Assembly (NCBI RefSeq): GCF_046630315.1 | Contig: NZ_LQBD01000001.1 | Coordinates: 325,368-389,367 of the forward strand | DNA from: Brucella anthropi_A | Lineage (GTDB): Bacteria; Pseudomonadota; Alphaproteobacteria; Rhizobiales; Rhizobiaceae | DNA length: 64,000 nt | Reading direction: 5' to 3' | Shown here: positions 24,357 through 32,315 of the stretch, one piece after another | How the letters are laid out: every line of letters starts with the position of its first letter | Position numbering within the stretch: position 1 is the first letter of the stretch | Notes under the pieces: generated by a model | What the model was told of the DNA's origin: nothing | Database searches by the model: none | Seen by the model: the letters and a program-made list of their open reading frames with translations, nothing else | Translations under genes and position numbers: made by a program

Positions 24357-25048
24357 GCGTGACACTGGCATTACCGTCGAAAGGACGGTTGAAGGAACAA
24401 ACGCTCGCAGTGCTCGAAAAAGCAGGCTACCGCGTCATTCTGCCGGATGACTCGCGCAATTACCGTGCGCGTGTCGAGGGCGAGCCGGACCTCGATATTC
24501 TGTTCCTTTCGGCTTCCGAAATAGCACGCGAGCTTGGCTATGGCAGCGTCGATCTGGGCGTTACAGGCGAAGACCTCGTGCGCGAGACATTGGCACATTC
24601 GGAAGAGCGTGTGGCTATTGAAGCTGAACTCGGCTTCGGCCACGCTGATGTGGTGGTGGCTGTTCCGGAAGTCTGGCGTGATGTGACCAGCATGGCCGAT
24701 CTGGACGATGTGGCAGCGGATTTTCGCCAGCGTCATGGCCGCCGCCTTCGCATCGCCACCAAATATTGGCGCCTGACGCAGCAATTCTTTTCGCAGAAAC
24801 ACGGCATTCAGGTCTACCGCATTGTGGAAAGCCTGGGAGCTACCGAAGGCGCCCCGGCAGCAGGTTCGGCCGACATGATCGTGGATATCACCTCGACGGG
24901 GTCCACCTTGCGGGCCAATCGCCTCAAGGTGCTGGAAGACGGCATTATCCTGCGTTCGCAGGCCTGTCTTGTCTCGGCGCGCCGAAGCAGGGAGAATGCC
25001 CGTGTGGTGGAGGTAGCATCCCGCATTCGTCAGGGATTGGAGAACTGA
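24353..25048 (+). CDS. hisG: ATP phosphoribosyltransferase, short form
   Basis: HisG joins ATP and PRPP in the first step of histidine synthesis. At 231 residues it is the short form without the C-terminal regulatory domain, which explains the adjacent hisZ. Landmarks are ALPSKGRLKEQTLAVLEKAGY at the N-terminus and the PRPP-binding stretch DMIVDITSTGSTLRANRLKVLEDG. ATG 24353 overlaps the hisZ stop (ATGA); the longer open frame from 24314 lies inside hisZ. A good terminator follows. Confidence 0.96.
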   Translation: MSVTLALPSKGRLKEQTLAVLEKAGYRVILPDDSRNYRARVEGEPDLDILFLSASEIARELGYGSVDLGVTGEDLVRETLAHSEERVAIEAELGFGHADVVVAVPEVWRDVTSMADLDDVAADFRQRHGRRLRIATKYWRLTQQFFSQKHGIQVYRIVESLGATEGAPAAGSADMIVDITSTGSTLRANRLKVLEDGIILRSQACLVSARRSRENARVVEVASRIRQGLEN

Positions 25049-25098
25049 TAGCTTTCAACGCTATGTGGTTTTCTCTTAAAAAATGCAGCTACAATGAG

Positions 25099-25137
25099 AA
25101 AAGCCGCGCCAATCAAATGGCACGGCTTTTTATTTTT
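25099..25137 (+). terminator. Terminator of hisS-hisZ-hisG
   Basis: AAAAGCCGCGCC pairs with GGCACGGCTTTT across an 8-nt loop (AATCAAAT) with one C/A mismatch, followed by TTATTTTTG. It is 50 bp after the hisG stop and has the classic stem-plus-T-run form. Confidence 0.8.
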
Positions 25138-25146
25138 GCATGGCGT

Positions 25147-25230
25147 TTAGAGCAGTTTCCATTTTAGCAGAACCGCCAGAACCGCTCCAAATTCGACGCA
25201 AACCGTTTCACGCTTTGCTGGAAATGCTCT
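25147..25230 (-). repeat. Short copy of the palindromic intergenic repeat
   Basis: Read on the minus strand, this 84-bp element starts AGAGCATTTCCAGCAAAG, continues GTGAAACGG...TTGCGTC, then GGAGCGGTTC...GCTAAAATGG and ends CTGCTCTAA. It matches units A and B of the longer copy at 57090-57193 but lacks an internal block of about 25 bp (57129-57153 region). Both ends carry related GAGC/GCTC inverted sequences. It fills the space between the his terminator and the doxX stop. Small palindromic repeats of this kind (such as Bru-RS) are known in Brucella; identity with a named family is not claimed. Confidence 0.7.
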
Positions 25231-25232
25231 GG

Positions 25233-25634
25233 TCAGCCGCGCTTGGCATCAATCGAAAGCGAACCTGCACCATAGAGCGCGAGAATGAAGAGACCGCCGG
25301 CGATTGCGAGGTTCTTCTGAGCCATCAGGGCGTTCACGCCTTCCGAAAAATCCATATGGGCAACAAGCGTCGCGCCAATGGTAAAGAGGCCGACAATGAC
25401 CGCAGCAATTCGGGTCTGGAAGCCGACGAGAATTGCAAGACCGCCGACAAATTCCACCAGGCCGACGATAACGGCCGTAACGGTCGGGACCGGAAGGCCG
25501 ATACCGGCAAAATAACCTGCGGTGCCCGAAATGGCAGTTAGCTTGCCATAGCCGGCGAGGATGAAGAGGATGGAAAGAAAGATACGGGCGATGAGCGTTA
25601 CAACGCCATTGGTCTGCGGATTGATAGAGGACAT
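25233..25634 (-). CDS. DoxX-family membrane protein
   Basis: The 133-residue protein has four hydrophobic helices and the DoxX layout: ARIFLSILFILAGYGKLTAI at the N-terminus, then GIGLPVPTVTAVIVGLVEFVGGLAILVGF, and a C-terminal helix followed by GAGSLSIDAKRG. DoxX-like proteins are linked to membrane redox or thiol stress in several bacteria, but the biochemical role is not settled. AGGAGATAG precedes the ATG. It stands alone between hisG and fumC. Confidence 0.88.
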   Translation of the reverse strand: MSSINPQTNGVVTLIARIFLSILFILAGYGKLTAISGTAGYFAGIGLPVPTVTAVIVGLVEFVGGLAILVGFQTRIAAVIVGLFTIGATLVAHMDFSEGVNALMAQKNLAIAGGLFILALYGAGSLSIDAKRG

Positions 25635-25736
25635 GCGGGGCTATCTCCTGTTGAACTGGAGCATCAATTAGCGCTTGCCGACTGTCAAGAAAAGACGCCT
25701 AATTCTCGACAGTTTGTTCACAGTATGAAAGCCAAT

Positions 25737-27128
25737 TCACGCCGGTGCTATCATTCTCTCCGCACGCACCAGCCGTTCGTAATCTTCTTCCGATACCAGC
25801 CCGCTCGCCAATGCTTCTTCCCGCAAGGTCGTACCGTTCTTATGAGCGGCCTTGGCAATCCTGGCAGCATTGTCATAGCCTATGGCCGGAGCCAATGCGG
25901 TTACAAGCATCAACGAACGATCCAGCAATTCCTTGATGCGGTTCAGGTTGGGTTCGATTCCGTCCACACAATGATCGGCGAATGACACCATGGCATCGCT
26001 GAGAATGCGGATCGATTGCAGGACATTATATGCAATCACCGGCTTGAACACGTTCAGTTCAAAATGACCCTGGCTGGCCGCGACCGTTACGGTTGTCTGG
26101 TTGCCGAATACCTGTGTCGCCACCATCGTCATGGCTTCGGCCTGGGTCGGGTTGACCTTGCCGGGCATGATGGATGACCCCGGTTCGTTTTCTGGCAGCG
26201 ACAGTTCGCCAAGACCGGAGCGCGGGCCCGATCCGAGGAAGCGGATATCGTTCGCGATCTTGAAAAGATCTGCCGCCAAGGCATTCAGGCTTCCGTGGAA
26301 GTTGAGGATGGCACCATGGCTGGCAAGCGCCTCGAACTTGTTGGGGGCCGGTTTGAAAGCAAGGCCCGTGATTTCGCTCACGGCTTCAGCAAAGCCCGTA
26401 TCGAAGCCGATCGGCGCGTTCAATCCCGTGCCTACGGCTGTGCCGCCCTGAGCGAGCAGAAAAACGTCTGCGAGCGACTGTTCGATGCGATGACGCGCAT
26501 AGTCCAATGCGGCGCGATAACCGGAAAATTCCTGTCCAAGCGTAACCGGCGTTGCATCCTGCGTATGGGTGCGACCTATCTTGATAATGTCCTTGAAAGC
26601 GTCTTCCTTGGCTTTTAGCGCTGCCGTGAGATGCGCTAGCGCCGGATAAAGACGATTGACCGCCTCAACCGCAGTTGCAATGTGAATTGCAGTTGGAAAA
26701 CTGTCATTCGAGGACTGGCTCATATTCACGTGGTCGTTAGGGTGGACCGGTTTCTTGGACCCCATTTCACCGCCGAGAAGCTCAATGGCCCGGTTTGAAA
26801 TGACCTCATTGGCGTTCATGTTGGATTGCGTTCCCGAGCCGGTCTGCCAGACGACCAACGGGAAATGATCGTCAAGCTTGCCCTCGATGACTTCGGAAGC
26901 GGCCACCGCGATCACCTGACCGAGAACAGGGTCGAGCTTCCCCAGAGCAATATTGGTTTCCGCGGCTGCGCGCTTGACGACGCCCAACGCATGAACCAAC
27001 GGGAGCGGCATGCGCTCTCCGCCGATCTTGAAATTCTGCAATGAGCGTTGCGTCTGTGCGCCCCAATAACGATCTGCGGGAACATCGATCGGTCCGAAAG
27101 TATCTGTTTCGGTACGCGTAGCGGTCAT
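25737..27128 (-). CDS. fumC: Fumarate hydratase, class II
   Basis: FumC interconverts fumarate and malate in the citric acid cycle; class II is the heat- and oxygen-stable, iron-free enzyme. The 463-residue protein has the superfamily signature GSSIMPGKVNPTQAEA near residue 320, the substrate-site sequences TGSGTQSNMNANEVISNRA and HPNDHVNMSQSSNDSFPTA, and IGRTHTQDATPVTLGQEFSGY. Its length is normal. It is preceded by GGAGA and stands as a single gene. Confidence 0.97.
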   Translation of the reverse strand: MTATRTETDTFGPIDVPADRYWGAQTQRSLQNFKIGGERMPLPLVHALGVVKRAAAETNIALGKLDPVLGQVIAVAASEVIEGKLDDHFPLVVWQTGSGTQSNMNANEVISNRAIELLGGEMGSKKPVHPNDHVNMSQSSNDSFPTAIHIATAVEAVNRLYPALAHLTAALKAKEDAFKDIIKIGRTHTQDATPVTLGQEFSGYRAALDYARHRIEQSLADVFLLAQGGTAVGTGLNAPIGFDTGFAEAVSEITGLAFKPAPNKFEALASHGAILNFHGSLNALAADLFKIANDIRFLGSGPRSGLGELSLPENEPGSSIMPGKVNPTQAEAMTMVATQVFGNQTTVTVAASQGHFELNVFKPVIAYNVLQSIRILSDAMVSFADHCVDGIEPNLNRIKELLDRSLMLVTALAPAIGYDNAARIAKAAHKNGTTLREEALASGLVSEEDYERLVRAERMIAPA

Positions 27129-27291
27129 TTCATGTCTCCGGCTAATTTGGGCTCGGAACCGAGCCTGTCAGAATGAATATAGCACCGCCAAAACCTTGGC
27201 GGGTCAATGTTTCCCTCGGAAACTTCTGATATCCGATAGTTTGATAAAATATGATTGAAAAAGTCAAATTTTATGAGCCGGATTTGCCCAG

Positions 27292-27549
27292 TCAAGTATC
27301 GTCATCTTCCTCGGCGTCATCCGTCTCGGAAATCCAGGCCGTTGGTTCGATCTTGCGCTGGGTTTTGCTGTCGGTGAAAGTCCACCAGCCTGTATCGGTT
27401 TCATCCCATTGGCCGCCGCCCGCCTGCAATTGGGCAAGCGTTCGATATTGCGCAATGGATTCGTTGCGCTGGTCATCTTCGTCGGTCCAGACGACGGTTA
27501 TCTTGCGACCGTCTTTCGGGGCTGTGGCGATGGGAAGTTCCTTGCGCAT
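27292..27549 (-). CDS. Small conserved acidic protein, unknown function
   Basis: From ATG 27549 the protein is 85 residues. It begins MRKELPIATAPKDGRKITVVWTDEDD, then GGGQWDETDTGWWTFTDSKTQRKIEPTAW, and ends in an acidic tail DDAEEDDDT. The IATAPKDG opening and the tryptophan-rich GWW...PTAW motif recall short phage and Rhizobiales hypothetical proteins, but I do not recognise a function. An upstream ATG at 27585 would add 12 residues. The stop is 163 bp from fumC on the same strand. Confidence 0.7.
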   Translation of the reverse strand: MRKELPIATAPKDGRKITVVWTDEDDQRNESIAQYRTLAQLQAGGGQWDETDTGWWTFTDSKTQRKIEPTAWISETDDAEEDDDT

Positions 27550-27639
27550 ATGATTATCCATTCCATTGTGACCATGGATAATCATAGGGCAGGCGATGCG
27601 AGCGGCAAGTTGGAATTCCTGCCTTGTTGCCTGCCATGC

Positions 27640-27870
27640 AGCACATCCGGCGCGAACGCCTATGCCTGCGCCGGATCAATGAGCACTAATCACTGAATTA
27701 AAAACTGGGGGTGGCGCACCTGCCAGGATGGCCTGGCATCGGACAGATTGGCGCTGCGCAGCGAAAACGCATCGACGAGGAGTGCAAGTGGAAAGACAGG
27801 CCGAAGCCTGCCTTTCCTGTTGCCTGAGACAGGACTTCCAAGGTGCGGGGGCAAACAGGAAGTCCGTCTC
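27640..27870. ncRNA. Cluster of five stem-loops, candidate structured RNA
   Basis: This non-coding stretch holds five stems in 226 bp: ATCCGGCGC/GCGCCGGAT (27645-27653/27668-27676); TGCCAGG/CCTGGCA (27721-27727/27732-27738); the palindrome CGCTGC/GCAGCG (27752-27763); GGAAAGACAGGC/GCCTGCCTTTCC with a CGAA loop and one mismatch (27790-27817); and GAGAC-GGACTTCC/GGAAGTCC-GTCTC with a one-base bulge (27826-27870). In addition CGCACCT (27715-27721) can pair with AGGTGCG (27841-27847), closing a rod-like fold. Strand and identity are unknown. A 6S-like rod is one possibility, but I could not match the conserved 6S sequences. Confidence 0.4.
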
Positions 27871-28000
27871 TATGTCATTGGCGATTGATCATGATTGATG
27901 CCTGTGAGTCAATCAGAAGATTCTAAAATAAAAAAATCGCCGGGCCAAAACGCGAGCAGAGTAAATTTTTCATAAATCACAATTGGTTGCCCAATGTAAA

Positions 28001-28027
28001 AGAAAGGCGGCCTTGGGCCGCCTTTCT
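28001..28027 (-). terminator. Terminator of groES-groEL
   Basis: AGAAAGGCGGCC (28001-28012) and GGCCGCCTTTCT (28016-28027) form a perfect 12-bp stem with a TTG loop. On the minus strand it is followed by TTT, the usual form of an intrinsic terminator. It lies about 110 bp past the groEL stop, beyond the orphan tail at 28061-28111. Confidence 0.85.
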
Positions 28028-28060
28028 CGCATTCTTGGCAAAGTAAACTTTCTGGGCTTC

Positions 28061-28111
28061 TTAGAAGTCCATGCCGCCACCCGCACCGCTTTGCGGTGCG
28101 AGCATATTACT
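28061..28111 (-). pseudogene. Orphan in-frame copy of a GroEL C-terminal tail
   Basis: Directly downstream of groEL, in the same reading frame, this segment reads SNMLAPQSGAGGGMDF and a TAA stop. The last 22 bp (28057-28078, GGCGGCATGGACTTCTAAGAAG on the minus strand) are identical to the end of groEL at 28132-28153, 75 bp away. It has no start or ribosome binding site suited to it and is cut off from groEL by TAA and TGA. It also holds a hairpin CGCACCGC/GCGGTGCG (28082-28100). It is best read as a remnant of recombination or duplication at a groEL end. Confidence 0.7.
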
Positions 28112-28135
28112 TCATGGGCGTGCTTTATAGACTTC

Positions 28136-29776
28136 TTAGAAGTCCATGCCGCCCATGCCGCCCATGCCGCCAGGCATGCCAGCCGGAGCTGCATCCTTCT
28201 TCGGCAGTTCAGCGATCATGGCTTCCGTGGTGATCAGGAGGCCGGCAACCGATGCTGCATTCTGCAGAGCGGTGCGGACAACCTTGACCGGATCAACGAC
28301 GCCAGCCTTGATGAGGTCGCCGAATTCGCCGTTTGCGGTGTTGTAGCCATAGGTTTCGGAGGCGTTTTCAAGGATCTTGCCAACGATGACCGAAGCTTCT
28401 TCACCGGCATTGGTCGTGATCTGGCGGGCCGGAGCCTGCAGAGCGCGACGAACGATGTTGATGCCAGCTTCCTGGTCGGCATTGATGCCCTTGGCCGTGA
28501 TCTTGGCGGAAGCGCGAAGCAGTGCCGTGCCGCCGCCGGCAACGATGCCTTCTTCAACCGCAGCGCGGGTTGCGTTCAGGGCGTCGTCAACGCGGTCCTT
28601 CTTTTCCTTCACTTCAACTTCCGTTGCACCGCCAACGCGGATCACGGCAACGCCGCCAGCGAGCTTGGCAAGACGTTCCTGAAGCTTTTCACGATCATAG
28701 TCCGAAGAGGTTTCTTCGATCTGCTGCTTGATCTGTGAAACACGAGCGTCGATTTCAGCCTTCTGGCCTGCACCGTCAACGATCGTGGTGTTTTCCTTCG
28801 AGATCGAAACCTTCTTTGCACGGCCGAGCATGTCGAGCGTAACGGTTTCGAGCTTGATGCCGAGGTCTTCGGAGATAACCTGACCGCCGGTGAGGATCGC
28901 GATGTCTTCGAGCATGGCCTTGCGGCGATCGCCGAAGCCGGGAGCCTTGACAGCAGCAATCTTCAGGCCGCCGCGCAGCTTGTTGACGACGAGCGTTGCA
29001 AGGGCTTCGCCTTCGACGTCTTCAGCGATGATGACGAGCGGCTTGGAGGTCTGAACGACAGCTTCCAGAACCGGCAGAAGAGCCTGGAGGTTCGAGAGCT
29101 TCTTTTCGTGCAGGAGGATGTAAGCGTCTTCGAGGTCAGCAACCATCTTTTCAGGGTTGGTGACGAAGTAAGGCGACAGGTAGCCGCGATCGAACTGCAT
29201 GCCTTCAACGACTTCGAGTTCGGTTTCAGCGGTCTTGGCTTCTTCAACCGTGATCACGCCTTCATTGCCGACCTTCTGCATCGCATCAGCGATCATCTTG
29301 CCGATTTCGGCTTCGCCGTTAGCGGAGATCGTGCCAACCTGGGCAACTTCTTCCGACGTGTTGATCTTCTTGGCCTTGCCGAGAAGTTCAGCAACGACTT
29401 CCGAAACAGCGAGGTCGATACCGCGCTTCAGGTCCATCGGGTTCATGCCGGCAGCAACAGCCTTTGCGCCTTCCTGAACGATAGCCTGACCGAGAACGGT
29501 CGCGGTCGTGGTGCCGTCACCGGCCGTGTCGTTGGTCTTCGAAGCCACTTCGCGCAGCATCTGTGCGCCCATGTTTTCGAACTTGTCTTCCAGTTCGATT
29601 TCCTTGGCGACCGATACGCCGTCCTTGGTGATGCGCGGAGCGCCGAAGGACTTGTCGATGACAACGTTACGACCCTTCGGGCCGAGCGTTACCTTTACAG
29701 CGTCGGCGAGGATATCGACGCCGCGCAGCATCTTTTCGCGCGCAGTGCGGCCGAATTTTACGTCTTTTGCAGCCAT
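28136..29776 (-). CDS. groL: Chaperonin GroEL
   Basis: GroEL is the 60-kDa chaperonin subunit that folds proteins in a 14-mer capped by GroES. The 546-residue protein is complete: MAAKDVKFGRTAREKMLRGV at the N-terminus, the ATP-binding VTLGPKGRNV and DGTTTATVL (residues 87-95), VEEGIVAGGGTALLRA in the C-terminal half, and a flexible GGM-repeat tail GGMGGMGGMDF. AGGAGAG precedes the ATG. It is the second gene of groES-groEL, 103 bp after groES, under a CIRCE/heat-shock promoter. An orphan copy of its tail lies just downstream. Confidence 0.98.
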   Translation of the reverse strand: MAAKDVKFGRTAREKMLRGVDILADAVKVTLGPKGRNVVIDKSFGAPRITKDGVSVAKEIELEDKFENMGAQMLREVASKTNDTAGDGTTTATVLGQAIVQEGAKAVAAGMNPMDLKRGIDLAVSEVVAELLGKAKKINTSEEVAQVGTISANGEAEIGKMIADAMQKVGNEGVITVEEAKTAETELEVVEGMQFDRGYLSPYFVTNPEKMVADLEDAYILLHEKKLSNLQALLPVLEAVVQTSKPLVIIAEDVEGEALATLVVNKLRGGLKIAAVKAPGFGDRRKAMLEDIAILTGGQVISEDLGIKLETVTLDMLGRAKKVSISKENTTIVDGAGQKAEIDARVSQIKQQIEETSSDYDREKLQERLAKLAGGVAVIRVGGATEVEVKEKKDRVDDALNATRAAVEEGIVAGGGTALLRASAKITAKGINADQEAGINIVRRALQAPARQITTNAGEEASVIVGKILENASETYGYNTANGEFGDLIKAGVVDPVKVVRTALQNAASVAGLLITTEAMIAELPKKDAAPAGMPGGMGGMGGMDF

Positions 29777-29880
29777 TTTACTCTCCTGGGAATATCCCGG
29801 TCAGATTATGGTGAATTGGATTTCTTGGATAAAAGCGAAATGCCTTTGGCTAATCAGCCAACGATACCGAGCCGAAGGCG

Positions 29881-30177
29881 TTAGCCGACAATGCCCAGAA
29901 TGTCGGATTCCTTCATGATCAGCAGGTCTTCGCCGCCGATCTTGACTTCGGTGCCCGACCACTTGCCGAACAGAACCTTGTCGCCGGCCTTGACTTCCAG
30001 AGCGATCAGCTTGCCGGCTTCGTCACGGGCGCCAGCACCGACAGCGACGATTTCGCCTTCCTGCGGCTTTTCCTTGGCGGTGTCAGGGATAATGATGCCG
30101 CCAGCGGTCTTGGCTTCCGATTCAACGCGACGAACGACGACGCGGTCATGAAGCGGGCGGAACTTGATATCAGCCAT
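29881..30177 (-). CDS. groS: Co-chaperonin GroES
   Basis: GroES is the 10-kDa lid of the GroEL chamber. The 98-residue product is complete, with FRPLHDRVVVRR at the N-terminus, the mobile-loop region ESEAKTAGGIIIPDTAKEKPQEG and the C-terminal EVKIGGEDLLIMKESDILGIV. ATG 30177 is the correct start; the open frame upstream to 30246 runs into the CIRCE element. It is the first gene of the operon. Confidence 0.98.
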   Translation of the reverse strand: MADIKFRPLHDRVVVRRVESEAKTAGGIIIPDTAKEKPQEGEIVAVGAGARDEAGKLIALEVKAGDKVLFGKWSGTEVKIGGEDLLIMKESDILGIVG

Positions 30178-30239
30178 GGTATAACCCTTGGTGTTATAGA
30201 CGTTGAACCCTGTTAACGGATCGAGCCGATCCGCGCTTG

Positions 30240-30266
30240 TTAGCACTCATCATATAAGAGTGCTAA
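30240..30266. promoter_or_regulatory. CIRCE element (HrcA operator) of groESL
   Basis: TTAGCACTC (30240-30248), nine spacer bases and GAGTGCTAA (30258-30266) match the CIRCE consensus exactly. HrcA binds this inverted repeat and represses groESL until heat or GroEL titration relieves it. It lies 63 bp upstream of the groES start, just after the predicted heat-shock promoter. The hrcA gene is not in this window. Confidence 0.95.
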
Positions 30267-30276
30267 CGTGGCTCTG

Positions 30277-30305
30277 AGATAGAAGCCGTACCTTATCTTG
30301 TCAAG
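30277..30305 (-). promoter_or_regulatory. RpoH-type heat-shock promoter of groESL
   Basis: On the minus strand CTTGAC (30300-30305) is followed, after 17 bp, by CTATCT (30277-30282). This matches the alphaproteobacterial sigma-32 promoter pattern CTTGAC...CYTATNTNNG closely. The CIRCE element begins 11 bp downstream, at or just after the likely transcription start, so sigma-32 and HrcA control are combined. Confidence 0.7.
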
Positions 30306-30416
30306 ATTGCCTGATAAATTTGACAGGCGAATGATGGTTAATTTGCACGATTATGCTTGCGGAATTGTCGAGGTCGGCCATCGCCTGCTCCGCATATGGT
30401 GATGTCGCCAGCAATA

Positions 30417-32315
30417 TCAATCGACGAGACGCAAATTTGACAATTCGTCGCCGATCTGCCGGAAGGTTTCTGCCAGATCGCCCCCGGTGGAGTTCCAGAA
30501 AAGTTTTGCAGGCTTGCCATTTTCCATGCGAACGCGAGAATTGGAAGAACAGGATTTGAGCAAGTCGATCTGTGCCTTTTCATCGCTCTTGGCGGTGCTG
30601 AGATCGAGCGCTACGGTCATGATGATGATGTTTGCGGCCTTTGCATTGTTGCAGAGGGTTTCGAATTTCGCATTCATCGCTTTGCCATAGACGGCGTTAT
30701 CCTGCGACACGCCTACGTTCGTTTCCTGAAACAGCCGCGTCCGTCCGTATTCGGCCGGAACTTCCCGCGTATAGCCATAGGCAGAATAATAGGATTGGTT
30801 GCCAGCCCGGTCCGAACCGCCGCTTCCGAGAAGAGATTTATAAGTGTAGTAAGTGTTCGCGCCGTCGGTCAGAACAATCACGACCTTATCATTTCCGCGT
30901 TCGTTTTCGGGTCTGCCCTCGGTAAAAGGCGCTCCATGAGCGATCGTTCGCCACCCCCATGCCAGTCCCTCGGGGACGTTTGTACCGCCGTTGGCTTTCA
31001 TGGCGTCAATTGCATTCAGGATTGCCTTTTTGCCTCCATCCATGGAGACGTCGGTCAGCAGCGTTAGAGGGGAGGTGGTGCAGCTATAGTTCGGGCCACC
31101 ATCATCGGGACGGCTGCTTGCGGTTTGGAGATAATATTTGGTGACATCGCGCTGGCGTTTCAGATAATCGTTGGTGGACAAGTTCTCTGTCCACCAATAA
31201 TTCAGGCCGCGGTCTCTGGTGCTGTTATTGTATTCAGCGGGCGCGAACATCGGCACGAACATGGTGGCTGGATTGCTGGCCACGGGTGCGGAAACATCCA
31301 GTGCATATTTGCCGCTGCGAGCCTCGACACATCCCGCCCATTTCAGCCAGGGTGTCGCATCCCTTGCTGTTATATCGCTATAAAGCACAGTGCGGGAAAA
31401 AGGCTTCCCATTATCCGCTCCCCAGCCGGAACCGGACTTGTAGAAACGCTTGCTTCCGACAGGGTTCTCAATGATCTTGCGTCTGTCGTCGATTGTGGCG
31501 GGCAGGTCGAAGTTTTCGAAGCTGATTTTATTAAGTCCGGTGGTGTCCATCCATGCCGCATTGAGATATTGCGGACCAACATTGACGGAGCCCGCGAATG
31601 GAACGAGAGAAAATTGCACCGGCTTTTGGACATGCGTGATGATGGAGGATTGCGCAGCCATGGTCTCCACGAGTTGCTTGGCGGCGGTTTTGAGCAATGT
31701 CATGCGATTTTTGTTTGAGCCGCTTCCCGAAGTATCCATAGACTTGGAATTATCGAGGACAAGCGCAACTTCGATTGTATTTTTCAGTCTGACGGCAGAC
31801 CGAAGCGCATAGGTTTTATCGTCCCAGTCATTTCGCCCTGAGCCCAACAGACGCGATGCGATAACGCCAAAAAGCGACTTGTAATTGAAGTTGGCGGTGG
31901 CCTCAATTTGCTGGTTTGTTTCCGCGTTTTTGGGAAAGGAGACCTGGAACTGGACCGCATCAATATTCAAGGTCGTAAGATTTGCAGTGAAAATCTTTGT
32001 TCCATAGTCCTGCATGTCGGATTGAGAGGCGCCGGTGGAAAATCTCCTGCCTACGGCAAGCGCAGCCGCATCGAGCGAGGCCTGCACATTGTTGCGCACG
32101 CGCATGAGATTGGCTGCGTCGACCGCGACCATTCCGGCTAGAAGCACCGGAATGAGGACCAAGGCGGCCATCATTGCAAAATTGCCGCGCTCGTCCTGGA
32201 TGAAACGCGGACTGATTGGTTGGACCCGGCGGCGAAAGGCATGCCGCGCGAGACTGCGGACTCGCATAATCCGGTTTTTCAATTTGGCCCCCGCCGACGG
32301 TTGTGTCTGTGACAC
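30417..32315 (-). CDS. TadG-like protein with von Willebrand A domain
   Basis: The 632-residue protein begins with a basic cytoplasmic segment, then the TadE/TadG-type anchor DERGNFAMMAALVLIPVLLAGMVAVDAAN (about 41-70) and RNNVQASLDAAALAVG. A von Willebrand A domain follows with the metal-site motif Asp188-Asn-Ser-Lys-Ser192 (LVLDNSKSM) and VIVLTDGANTYY further on. TadG proteins belong to Flp/Tad pilus systems, but no other tad gene is in this window, so this may be an orphan with an envelope role. The start is probably GTG 32315; ATG 32267 is the alternative. Confidence 0.85.
   Translation of the reverse strand: MSQTQPSAGAKLKNRIMRVRSLARHAFRRRVQPISPRFIQDERGNFAMMAALVLIPVLLAGMVAVDAANLMRVRNNVQASLDAAALAVGRRFSTGASQSDMQDYGTKIFTANLTTLNIDAVQFQVSFPKNAETNQQIEATANFNYKSLFGVIASRLLGSGRNDWDDKTYALRSAVRLKNTIEVALVLDNSKSMDTSGSGSNKNRMTLLKTAAKQLVETMAAQSSIITHVQKPVQFSLVPFAGSVNVGPQYLNAAWMDTTGLNKISFENFDLPATIDDRRKIIENPVGSKRFYKSGSGWGADNGKPFSRTVLYSDITARDATPWLKWAGCVEARSGKYALDVSAPVASNPATMFVPMFAPAEYNNSTRDRGLNYWWTENLSTNDYLKRQRDVTKYYLQTASSRPDDGGPNYSCTTSPLTLLTDVSMDGGKKAILNAIDAMKANGGTNVPEGLAWGWRTIAHGAPFTEGRPENERGNDKVVIVLTDGANTYYTYKSLLGSGGSDRAGNQSYYSAYGYTREVPAEYGRTRLFQETNVGVSQDNAVYGKAMNAKFETLCNNAKAANIIIMTVALDLSTAKSDEKAQIDLLKSCSSNSRVRMENGKPAKLFWNSTGGDLAETFRQIGDELSNLRLVD

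Noticed and set aside
27970..28194. Minus-strand 74-codon frame with a repeated AAWTSKK
   Set aside because: The repeat is the duplicated groEL tail read out of frame; the true frame gives GGMDF twice.
29108..29884. Plus-strand open frame (258 codons) opposite groEL
   Set aside because: Antisense to a certain groEL; His/Phe-rich composition typical of shadow frames.
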